DNA of 64,000 bases from Phocaeicola_A sp045647865. GTDB taxonomy: Bacteria > Bacteroidota > Bacteroidia > Bacteroidales > Bacteroidaceae. This document shows positions 37,717 to 45,497 of this stretch, piece by piece (the stretch's first letter is position 1; every line of letters begins with the position of its first letter). The stretch spans positions 9,324-73,323 of the forward strand of contig JAZRMW010000043.1 in the NCBI GenBank assembly GCA_045647865.1, written 5' to 3'. The notes under the pieces are model-generated. The model was not told the DNA's origin. It made no database searches and worked only from the letters and a program-made list of their open reading frames with translations. Made by a program: the position numbers and the translations under genes.

Positions 37717-39474
37717 CTAAAAAGATTTCTGAACCTCTCTCATCACCCTCAAGAAGTTCTCTCCCCAGATGCCACGGATGTCAGCTTCGCTGTATCGTTC
37801 GGCGAGGAGTTGACGGGTGAAGTTGATAAGTTCTGATGCCGAAGCACAACCGATGATGCCACCATCGCCATCGAAGTCGGTGCCGATACCCACGTGCTCC
37901 ACCCCCATGATGTTTACCATGTGGTTGAGATGCTCCACAGCATCGCGTATGGTGGCTGGTGCATCTTCACGCAAGAATCCGCTATAGAGCGTCACTTGTG
38001 CTACACCGCCACGAGCAGCCAGAGCACGTAGTTGGTCATCTGTCAGATTGCGCGGATGGTTACACAGAGCGCGGCTCGATGAATGAGAGCATACGATGGG
38101 AGTTCGGCTTATCTTTAGTGCATCGTAGAAACTTTTTTCCGATGCGTGAGAGAGATCCACCATCATGCCTGTACGGTTCATCTCGCGTATCACCTGTTCG
38201 CCTAAAGGACTAATACCCCCATGTTCGCCATTGCCTCGAGCCGAATCGCAGAGGTCGTTGTCTCCATTGTGGCAGAGGGTCATGTACACCACACCACGAT
38301 TGCGGAAATGTTCAACAAGTGACACATCCTTACCGATGGCATATCCGTTTTCGATACCCAACATGATGGATTTCTTTCCTTCAGCCTTGTGCCGGTAAAG
38401 GTCGTCAGGGGTACGGGCTATTTCTACGGCAGAGCAGTTGTGTGCCACCATCTCCTCAATTTCATTCAGTATGCGGTTTGCCTTGGCCGTAGCGGCAAGC
38501 AGTGATTCATCGTCACGTTCCATCTGCTTCAGGTAAGCCACCATAATGGTTGCGTCCAGTCCTCCTTCGGTCATCTTGTGCAAATCGACAAGAATCTTCG
38601 GGTCGCGGGTGTGAAACTCGATGTGTTGGTCGAAGAACATTGGAGTGTCGCAATGCGAATCCAATGTGAGGATACGTTCGTGCAATCTGCGTGCTTCGCG
38701 ATAGGAAGTTGCTTCTTTCGTCAGCCAACGGAAGAGTGGAAGCATTGACTCGTCTCCGCAAAGAATCATACACTCGGGATGCCATTGTACACCCAACATC
38801 GACTTGTACTCGGTAGATTCTATCGCTTCGATAATTCCATCGGTGGAGTAAGCGCATGCTTTGAATCCTGGTGCAGGCTCCTTCACGGCTTGGTGATGGA
38901 AACTGTTTACATACAATTCTTCAGCATTACCAAAAATACGGCTCAGCAGGCTTTCCGGCTCTATCTCTATGGTGTGCGAAGGGTAACTCCTGTCCAATTG
39001 TTGGTCATGCTTGATGCAGGGTTTAGGGTGTTGCGAGTGGATGTCCTGATAGAGTTGTCCACCCAATGCTGCCGTCATTATCTGTATGCCCCGACAGATG
39101 CCGAGGATAGGTATTTGTCGGTCAGCAGCCAAGCGGGTTATCAGCAACTCCTGCCGGTCGCGCCGATGGTTGATGCTACTCAGTTCCTTCACCGGCTCCT
39201 CGCCAAGGAAAAGCGGATTGATGTCGCCTCCACCCGTCAACAATAGGCCGTCAATACGGTTGAGAGTACTTAAAAGTGCATCCCTTTCCTCATAAGGAGG
39301 GATAATCAACGGTGTACCTCCAGCGGCCAATACTGAACGGATGTATCCGTCGGCCACGGTGCAATTGCCCTCGTTGAAGTTCCCCGTAATACCAATTGTC
39401 GGTTTTCCCTTGTACGGTGGGAAGGTATTGTGTATCTCTTTGCAAATAAGATCTATATTGTAAGAACTGTTCAT
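37717..39474 (-). CDS. Fusion: class I glutamine amidotransferase-like (C26) plus membrane dipeptidase (M19)
   Basis: 585 residues in two parts. Residues ~25-250 are a peptidase C26 / PuuD-type domain: nucleophile Cys127 in LGICRGIQIM, His232 and Glu234 in VQWHPE. Residues ~262-585 are a renal-dipeptidase-type amidohydrolase: His274 and Asp276 in LDSHCDTP, Glu in IENGYAIG, His in DLSHAS, His in CSHSSSRA, then GIGTDFDGDGGI. All key residues are present, so both halves should be active. A gamma-glutamyl bond cleaver joined to a dipeptidase suggests stepwise breakdown of gamma-glutamyl or D,L-dipeptides such as glutathione products. No signal peptide is visible, so a cytoplasmic location is likely. 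It is separated from the TatD unit by 78 nt. Confidence 0.9.
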   Translation of the reverse strand: MNSSYNIDLICKEIHNTFPPYKGKPTIGITGNFNEGNCTVADGYIRSVLAAGGTPLIIPPYEERDALLSTLNRIDGLLLTGGGDINPLFLGEEPVKELSSINHRRDRQELLITRLAADRQIPILGICRGIQIMTAALGGQLYQDIHSQHPKPCIKHDQQLDRSYPSHTIEIEPESLLSRIFGNAEELYVNSFHHQAVKEPAPGFKACAYSTDGIIEAIESTEYKSMLGVQWHPECMILCGDESMLPLFRWLTKEATSYREARRLHERILTLDSHCDTPMFFDQHIEFHTRDPKILVDLHKMTEGGLDATIMVAYLKQMERDDESLLAATAKANRILNEIEEMVAHNCSAVEIARTPDDLYRHKAEGKKSIMLGIENGYAIGKDVSLVEHFRNRGVVYMTLCHNGDNDLCDSARGNGEHGGISPLGEQVIREMNRTGMMVDLSHASEKSFYDALKISRTPIVCSHSSSRALCNHPRNLTDDQLRALAARGGVAQVTLYSGFLREDAPATIRDAVEHLNHMVNIMGVEHVGIGTDFDGDGGIIGCASASELINFTRQLLAERYSEADIRGIWGENFLRVMREVQKSF

Positions 39475-39525
39475 GGCTAAAATGTAAATGTCGGATACTG
39501 ATTAGGGTTCGGTTGCCTTTTGCGC

Positions 39526-39562
39526 CCCTCCCTTGCGGAGGGGATGGGGGAGGGGCCTCCCC
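39526..39562. repeat. C/G-rich palindrome downstream of the DUF4491 gene
   Basis: The segment reads CGCCCCTCCC-TTGC-GGAGGGG and then GGGGGAGGGGC-CTCCCC. It belongs to the CCCCCTC / GAGGGGG group seen at 283-507 and 50252-50282, lies at the 3' end of the minus-strand DUF4491 gene, and likely terminates it. Confidence 0.6.
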
Positions 39563-39563
39563 T

Positions 39564-39866
39564 TCACTTTCTCTTCGGGTTCTTGGGAAACCAACCTTTT
39601 TTCACCCGTTCTTCCTGCTCGAACAATTCTTTGATGGTCCAAAAGGACGAGAAGGCAAAAACACCCAATAGGGTTGAAAGGATGATGTCTGCTACAAAAA
39701 TAGAGGTGGCTACCCCTGCTATACCCAATAACAGGAATATCCACCAACATTTGGTGCCCCAATAGTATTCACACTTGATAACTATCGGATGGAATAGTCC
39801 GATAATCAAGAAAGTGCATATACCGATAAACAAACCCGCCAAGTGATATTCATTCAAGAAATCCAT
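39564..39866 (-). CDS. DUF4491 family small membrane protein
   Basis: 100 residues. The sequence LAGLFIGICTFLIIGLFHPIVIKCEYYWGTKCWWIFLLLGIAGV... through WTIKELFEQEERVKKGWFPKNP matches what I know of DUF4491: about three membrane helices with a charged C-terminus. Function unknown. It lies 15 nt downstream of the Lrp regulator stop, on the same strand, so co-transcription is likely. Confidence 0.85.
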   Translation of the reverse strand: MDFLNEYHLAGLFIGICTFLIIGLFHPIVIKCEYYWGTKCWWIFLLLGIAGVATSIFVADIILSTLLGVFAFSSFWTIKELFEQEERVKKGWFPKNPKRK

Positions 39867-39881
39867 GGTGGTGCCGTTGTT

Positions 39882-40343
39882 TTAGTCCGTACAAATGGGA
39901 ATTTCTTTCTTGATGCTTTGGTCAAGCGAGATGAGTGTCTCGGTAGAAACAACTCCAGAAATGCCTTGCATGCGGTTGTTCAGCAAATCCATCAAGTGCT
40001 CGTTGTCGCGTGCATAAAGTTTGACCATCATGGTATAAGGGCCTGTGGTGAAGTGGCATTCTACGATTTCAGGTATCTTTATCAATTCTTCCACTACGCT
40101 CTTGTACATCGAGCCTTTTTCCAATTTGATGCCCACGTAGGTGCAAGTGTTATAACCTAATGTCTTGGGGCTTACGTGATAGCCCGAACCTACAATGACT
40201 CCCAGGTCAAACAGATGTTGTACGCGTTGGTGAATGGCTGCACGCGATACACCACATTCTGCGGCTACATCTTTGAAAGGGATACGTGCGTTCTGCGAAA
40301 TGATTTCCAAAATCTTCTTGTCAAGACTATCTATTTTTTCCAT
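39882..40343 (-). CDS. Lrp/AsnC family transcriptional regulator
   Basis: 153 residues. An N-terminal helix-turn-helix (LDKKILEIISQNARIPFKDVAAECGVSRAAIHQRVQHL) is followed by a RAM/AsnC_trans effector domain (NTCTYVGIKLEKGSMYKSVVEELIKIPEIVECHFTTGPYTMMVKLYARD). Proteins of this family form octameric rings that respond to amino acids. Target genes cannot be inferred here. A -7 box TACATTTG lies upstream on the minus strand at 40387-40394. Confidence 0.94.
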   Translation of the reverse strand: MEKIDSLDKKILEIISQNARIPFKDVAAECGVSRAAIHQRVQHLFDLGVIVGSGYHVSPKTLGYNTCTYVGIKLEKGSMYKSVVEELIKIPEIVECHFTTGPYTMMVKLYARDNEHLMDLLNNRMQGISGVVSTETLISLDQSIKKEIPICTD

Positions 40344-41076
40344 TTGTTATTATTGTGAATTTTTGGTGTATGTATCAAAAAGTAAGCAAATGTAGGGCTT
40401 TTTTTTCATTTACATGCAAAAATAAAGAAAAAAGTGTGTGAATTCTACTATTTTTAGCATTTCGTTCAAATAAAGATGTTTTATAACATGAATTTTGGTG
40501 TTGACAAGTTGATACAGAAAAGGCTCTAGAGGTAGCAAAAGAGAAAGCGTCTTTTCCTCCTAACATCAAAGCTGCCCTCGATGTCTTCCGAAAGCGGCTT
40601 TGTTGTCGGTTGAAAACGGCTCCGTGGGTTAGCTTGTATTCGGAGGCGTCAGAAGATTTAAATCTTCAGGCCGTAAGATTTGAATCTTTGCGCGCAAAGA
40701 TTCAAATCTTTCCTTCATTGCCCGTCTATAGGGCATCCCCGTCCATCCTCGTTTGCAACGAGGATGTGCTGAGTCTCAGCATCTGTGATGCGCCTATATG
40801 CCCGTCCATCTATAACGATGCGTTTTAGCATTATTATGTATGTGCTTCGAACGCTTGAGATTGTAATGCTATCTTTTTTTTAGCGTATCACAGAATCCTT
40901 CGCGTTACAAACGCGAAGGGACGGAAATATGACCTCTTTAGAACAAGCAAACTCCGCTCGCCTACCGTATTTGCACGGTTCGCGAGCGGAGTTTGTTGTT
41001 CTGCTTTGCCCCCTAAAAACCGCCTTCGGCATCTCCCGCAAGCAGCTTTCATTCTTCATTCTTCACTCTTCGTTCT
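40344..41076. repeat. Gene-free region packed with palindromes
   Basis: 733 bp without a gene but with five distinct hairpins: GAAGATTTAAATCTTC (40652-40667, perfect); a perfect 36-bp palindrome at 40675-40710 (half-site AAGATTTGAATCTTTGCG); CATCCTCGTT-TGC-AACGAGGATG (40744-40766); CCTTCGCGTT-ACA-AACGCGAAGG (40897-40919); and a 14-bp stem CAAACTCCGCTCGC / GCGAGCGGAGTTTG (40948-40961, 40982-40995) enclosing a further 5-bp stem. The block 40737-40792 recurs at 59793-59848. The right end (41047-41076) repeats CATTCTTCATTCTTCACTC-like motifs also seen at 446-470. Confidence 0.85.
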
Positions 41077-41904
41077 TCATTCTTCACTTACCCTCGCCTT
41101 CCCGCTCTCCCGTCGTCCGTCAGGATAAGTCACGATGTAAAAATACATGGCAGGGGCTTCGCCCACCTTCACCGTTGCCTCTCCATCCACAAAGTGGGTT
41201 CCGCCCACCTTGATTGCATCCATGGTATAGACCGCCAGCTTCACGGCATCGGGGGCGGTGCAGTGGAGGGTGGAAGCATGAACTTGAATGTTTGGATTGT
41301 TTGTTTTTGGTGTAGCTATTGCTTTTAAAATATCCTCACCCTCTAATACAACCTTACCGTCCATTTCGCAGCAGATAAAGTTCTCGTAACTTCCAGTGAG
41401 TTTTGGATTCGAGTTCAAAGGTATTGATTCTCCTCCGAATCCTTGCACCCAAGTGAACTGGAATTTCTCATCTCCTTCTGTGTATGAAAGATATAAGATG
41501 CGTAGGGCTTCGTCTCCCACTTTAATTTCTTCCACATCTTCCATCACATAAGTGATATTAGAGATGGTCACTTCTTCGCCTTTTTTTGCACCAAAATCAT
41601 ACAATAATTCGAAATCCTTTTTGTTCGGATAGCAGCAGTACACCTTCTGTCCATCTTCATACAGGGATGCTTGATAGTTTCCTTTATTGCTTTCCTTGTC
41701 AAACTTCAAATACATCTTCTTGGCAGTTATGCCATTTATCACCGTATCACCTTGATAGAAATAGTATTTGTCTTCTTGTCCGACGAATCCCTGTTTCCAC
41801 TTTTTGTAGTGCCATACTTTTGATTCGTTGACGAATGAATGAATGGCAAACGCACTATGCATACCTGTTAAAAGTAAAAATAGAATGACAGTAAAACGTC
41901 TCAT
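41077..41904 (-). CDS. Secreted protein of unknown function with sorting-like C-terminus
   Basis: 275 residues from the ATG at 41904, which begins a signal peptide (MRRFTVILFLLLTGMHSAFA). An upstream in-frame start (42042) would add a poorly conserved leader and run into the neighbouring gene. The mature part is a small beta-rich domain with Tyr/Trp-rich segments (VWHYKKWKQGFVGQEDKYYFYQGDT, GVQGFGG-type WVQGFGGESIPL); I recognise no catalytic motif. The last ~55 residues (KLAVYTMDAIKVGG ... FYIVTYPDGRRESGKARVSEE) are nearly identical to the end of the 1078-residue protein at 60015, at DNA level too. A -7 box TATTTTTG lies at 41941-41948. Confidence 0.7.
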   Translation of the reverse strand: MRRFTVILFLLLTGMHSAFAIHSFVNESKVWHYKKWKQGFVGQEDKYYFYQGDTVINGITAKKMYLKFDKESNKGNYQASLYEDGQKVYCCYPNKKDFELLYDFGAKKGEEVTISNITYVMEDVEEIKVGDEALRILYLSYTEGDEKFQFTWVQGFGGESIPLNSNPKLTGSYENFICCEMDGKVVLEGEDILKAIATPKTNNPNIQVHASTLHCTAPDAVKLAVYTMDAIKVGGTHFVDGEATVKVGEAPAMYFYIVTYPDGRRESGKARVSEE

Positions 41905-42004
41905 AGAGTTAAAATTTAGAAAGTTAATAAAAACTGATAACAAAAATACAAAAGAATTGGATATTGCTTTAATTTCAATTCTATTCTTTTTTGAGCCTTT
42001 CCAG

Positions 42005-43963
42005 TCATTTGTTAATGATACACCCATATGGAATCTCTGCATTCACTCCTAAAGGTATATTCAAATCATGGTCGCAGGCAAGTCTGACAGAGCCATTATT
42101 CTTGACAATAAAATTACTTCCTGATAAGAAATTGATAGATGCATTATCTAATACTCCTCCGTTAACAACCAGTATTCCACCGTTACAAACAGTAATAGTG
42201 GCTCCATTGTGCATAATCATATTATTCGTGATGTTTAATGTAGCTCCATTTTTAATGCAAATATGATTGTATTTATATCCATAGTCGTTATCAGTTTCAT
42301 TGGTTGTGACAAAAATTGTATCACGATAGTCTGGTAACAAATTTTCAAGATAACCATATTCGTTCATCGGACCGTAATTAGCATCAGAGTCATCTCCATC
42401 TGATATGTCGGAAACCCATGAGGGGCAAGATTCAGGCTTGTCTCCTAATCCCCAAAAATAAAAGCCGTCTCCATCTGCATCTTCACATACAATATCGTTG
42501 TCCGTATAATTCATTATCGTAAAGGGATATGAAAGAGAATATGTATTATTCATCTGTACCGGATTATGGAAAAGCAGATACATATATCCTCCCTCCAATG
42601 TACGTGTTTTTGGATAATTATCTTTAAAAATCCAACATGTCATACCTATTCTGTAATCATTTTCGCTAATTACATGTTGGTTTATAAATCTATAGTAATT
42701 ATTATTTGTGTCGTATTTGAATATTTGACATATGGAGTCTCCCGCCTGTATTACTTTGTATCCAACGAGGGTCATGGCATGGTTGAGATAGTAACTAGAT
42801 GTTGTGGGGGATGTGGTAAACCCTGACACCAATGGACCTCTTTGTATTAATGCTTGCTTGATGTTGTCATCTGCTGTTCCACCTACAAAATTATAGCCAG
42901 AAAATGCTACATGTTGTTGTGGAGTGATATCATCACTCATGCATATTGGATGTGGTTCGTCAACAAAGGGATATGTCTCTTCATCACATGTTCCATAATC
43001 TCTTAGATAATTGAGAGCATATTCATAGCTCAATCCACCTGAATAAGGATCCGACAATCTGGATGCACATACGGCAATGTTTTGTTCGGACAAATCTAAA
43101 TTTATCAGTTTGTTGTAGTATAGATTTACCATGGATTCTGCGACACTTACAACTGTAAATGAAGTACAATACGGACTGTCTCCTTGATCTTTTGCTGGGG
43201 TAATCCAATTTTTTCCATGTCGGTATCTCCAATCAAAACAGTCAATATATGGTGATGTGCTTCGGGGTGATGTGCTAGCTGTATTGGGTTCCCCGAATTC
43301 GAAGATTCCCCCTTGGTAATACTCTAATCCTCCTGTTTCTGTACTGTCGGTCATACCTAAAATCCTTTTCCGCTCTTCGTATCCTTTCAGTGATAAAGGT
43401 GTAACCCCTGCCCACCATAATTTGTTATTATTCTTATTATATTCATTAATACTTTCAGCAATGGCTTCCACTTGCTTGTATCTGATACTGTCTGGATCTT
43501 CTAGCAAGAAAACACTTCTGTTGTTTATGTTACCAGTTGATACAATGTTTATATTTTCTACTTTGACAAAAGCATTTTTGATGATAAATTTAATAGATGT
43601 CGGACGAATGGAATTCAATGATGTTGATTCCATCCCATAGTTGCAGAAGGTGACAGTATCTTCGTCATAGATTTCTTTGTAAGTTTCAGCAACAAGATAA
43701 TTTGTTTCGTTTTCATCTTGTAACAAAATCCTAACCAGATAATTCTGTCCTAAGTTTGGAATAATTTTCGCATCGATAGTAACTCCAAAAACATTATCAA
43801 AATTTCCAAAAGGCATAATGACTGTGTCTTTACAAAAACTTTTGCTTACATTTATTACATCATTTACAGGACTGTTTTCTGTTGCGATTGTGGCTCCAAA
43901 GGAGTACAAATTAATAATAAGGCACATGAATAAACTGTGCATAATCAATAGGAACTGTTTCAT
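42005..43963 (-). CDS. Secreted papain-like (C1A) cysteine protease with beta-helix-like C-terminal region
   Basis: 652 residues with signal peptide (MKQFLLIMHSLFMCLIINLYSFGATI). After an N-terminal domain (~30-230), residues ~240-480 form a C1 peptidase: Gln260 and Cys266 in DQGDSPYCTSF, His395 in YYLNHAMTLVGY, and Asn449 in WIFKDNYP, aligning with papain's oxyanion Gln, Cys25, His159 and Asn175. A linker with Asp-rich repeats (DADGDGFYFWGLGD, DISDGDDSDANYG) leads to a repetitive C-terminal part (KNGATLNITNNMIMHNGATITVCNGGILVVNGG) typical of short parallel beta-helices. It may degrade host or dietary protein. The C-terminus has similarity in pattern to the lipoprotein at 47371. Confidence 0.87.
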   Translation of the reverse strand: MKQFLLIMHSLFMCLIINLYSFGATIATENSPVNDVINVSKSFCKDTVIMPFGNFDNVFGVTIDAKIIPNLGQNYLVRILLQDENETNYLVAETYKEIYDEDTVTFCNYGMESTSLNSIRPTSIKFIIKNAFVKVENINIVSTGNINNRSVFLLEDPDSIRYKQVEAIAESINEYNKNNNKLWWAGVTPLSLKGYEERKRILGMTDSTETGGLEYYQGGIFEFGEPNTASTSPRSTSPYIDCFDWRYRHGKNWITPAKDQGDSPYCTSFTVVSVAESMVNLYYNKLINLDLSEQNIAVCASRLSDPYSGGLSYEYALNYLRDYGTCDEETYPFVDEPHPICMSDDITPQQHVAFSGYNFVGGTADDNIKQALIQRGPLVSGFTTSPTTSSYYLNHAMTLVGYKVIQAGDSICQIFKYDTNNNYYRFINQHVISENDYRIGMTCWIFKDNYPKTRTLEGGYMYLLFHNPVQMNNTYSLSYPFTIMNYTDNDIVCEDADGDGFYFWGLGDKPESCPSWVSDISDGDDSDANYGPMNEYGYLENLLPDYRDTIFVTTNETDNDYGYKYNHICIKNGATLNITNNMIMHNGATITVCNGGILVVNGGVLDNASINFLSGSNFIVKNNGSVRLACDHDLNIPLGVNAEIPYGCIINK

Positions 43964-43999
43964 TGTAATTCTATTTGTTTTTTAGTAAAAATTAGTAAG

Positions 44000-44605
44000 T
44001 TATAGATTTTTATTCATAATCCCCTTATCCGCAAATTCCAGCATGGGAATGTCTCCCTTGCTGTCACCATACGCATAGAGGTAATAGTTTTCGCGGTCAG
44101 GTTCTTCTTCCAACAGTCGGTGGACTTTCTCTTTCCCGTTACAGTTTGGGGACAGGAAACGGCCGGTCAAGATTCCGTTCTCGTCAGTTTCCACTTGTGT
44201 GGCAATCACCTTGTCCACTCCGTATCGGTTGGCCCATGGTTGTATCCATTCCTTGATGCTGGCACTGACGATGCAGACGGAATGTCCCTGTTCCAGATGT
44301 TGCTTTAAAAGGCTAATCCCCTTGGAACTCAATGTTTTTTCTATCTTATCAGAGAAAGTATTTCCATAAAAGCAGAAATCCTTGTAGGGCATCCCTTTGA
44401 AGAAGTGGGCGAACAGACGCTGTTTGGCTTCGCTGTTTGGTATGATTCCCAGCAGATAGCGGCACAGCATGGGCGTGAGCCGTACCATCCCACTCATGAA
44501 GCATCTCCAGCCTTTGGCATGGATGATGAATAGGGACAGTGTGTCGCGGGTGGTCAGTGTGCCGTCGAAATCAAAGGCGGCAATGGTCCTTTTGGCAGTT
44601 TCCAT
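44000..44605 (-). CDS. HAD-IB phosphatase
   Basis: 201 residues from ATG 44605; a start at 44722 would put the leader inside the UbiA-type gene. HAD motifs: nucleophile AAFDFDGTLTTRD (Asp12, Asp14), motif II in IVSASIKEWIQPW, Lys in GKEKVHRLL and motif IV YAYGDSKGDIPML. It belongs to the phosphoserine-phosphatase-like IB subgroup, often annotated SerB-like. Its place 13 nt behind the UbiA-type prenyltransferase gene suggests that its substrate is a prenyl-phospho-ribose 5-phosphate or similar. That role is an inference. Confidence 0.85.
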   Translation of the reverse strand: METAKRTIAAFDFDGTLTTRDTLSLFIIHAKGWRCFMSGMVRLTPMLCRYLLGIIPNSEAKQRLFAHFFKGMPYKDFCFYGNTFSDKIEKTLSSKGISLLKQHLEQGHSVCIVSASIKEWIQPWANRYGVDKVIATQVETDENGILTGRFLSPNCNGKEKVHRLLEEEPDRENYYLYAYGDSKGDIPMLEFADKGIMNKNL

Positions 44606-44618
44606 AATGTCTATAGTA

Positions 44619-45497
44619 TTAGAGATACAGGATAATGACGAAACTGGCAATCCAACAGAGAATGCACAGCTGTAGGAAGTGGTCATATACGAGCAGCCTT
44701 GTGGGGCTGCCGCTACGCGCATCCACCATGGTCAGTTGCAGATAGCGGAACATGCCCAACAGGACGAAGATGGCAGTCAGATAAAGGTGTGACGACCCTG
44801 TGCGTTCCATCACCTCAGCCGATAGTGTGTACATGAAATAGCATACCAGTGTGACGGCTACGGTGATGGCAATGGCCGTATCGACGAAAGAGCGGTTATA
44901 TCGTTCTACATTCCTGCGCGTTTGTTTGCCTCCGTGTTCGTATATCAGTACATCATCCCTCCGTTTGGCCAGTGCCAGAAACAGTGCCAGCAGGAACGTC
45001 ATCAGTACAATCCAGTGTGAGAGGACGATGCCCGTGGACACACTGCCGGCCATAAGCCGCAGGACAAATCCCGTTGAGATGATGAATATATCTACCAGAG
45101 CTATCCGTTTCAGCCACAAGCAGTATGCCACATTCAATACCAGGTAGCACAGCAAGATGTCCGTCAGTCTTTTCCCGACAGTCAGCCATGCAGTCACCAA
45201 AGCTATGCCCGCCAGTGTGATACCCACCCCTACAGCCCATTGTTTGCCGATGTGTCCTGCTGCTACTGGCCGATGGCGCTTTTGCGGATGTAGGCGGTCG
45301 GCTTCGGCATCTGCCACATCGTTGAAACAATAGATGCCACTTGCCGCCAGACAGTAGGCTACCATAGCTGCCATAGCATCCCAAAAATGGATGTTGTCAG
45401 CCATTTGTCCGCTGAAAAACAATGGAGTCAGTACGAACAGGTTCTTCAGCCATTGTTCGGGACGGAGAAGTTTTAGCAAGTGCTTCATTTTCTTCAT
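44619..45497 (-). CDS. UbiA-superfamily prenyltransferase, decaprenyl-phosphate phosphoribosyltransferase-like
   Basis: 292 residues, about nine membrane helices. The first aspartate motif CFNDVADAEADRLHPQKRHRP is close to that of DPPR synthase (mycobacterial Rv3806c), which transfers phosphoribose from PRPP to polyprenyl phosphate; the N-terminal LLRPEQWLKNLFVLTPLFF is also typical. The second motif region is around DDVLIYEHGGKQTRRN. The gene overlaps the upstream GT-C gene by 4 nt. With the HAD phosphatase behind it the trio mirrors steps 1-2 of prenyl-phosphoryl-ribose synthesis. The exact lipid and sugar are not proven. Confidence 0.87.
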   Translation of the reverse strand: MKKMKHLLKLLRPEQWLKNLFVLTPLFFSGQMADNIHFWDAMAAMVAYCLAASGIYCFNDVADAEADRLHPQKRHRPVAAGHIGKQWAVGVGITLAGIALVTAWLTVGKRLTDILLCYLVLNVAYCLWLKRIALVDIFIISTGFVLRLMAGSVSTGIVLSHWIVLMTFLLALFLALAKRRDDVLIYEHGGKQTRRNVERYNRSFVDTAIAITVAVTLVCYFMYTLSAEVMERTGSSHLYLTAIFVLLGMFRYLQLTMVDARSGSPTRLLVYDHFLQLCILCWIASFVIILYL

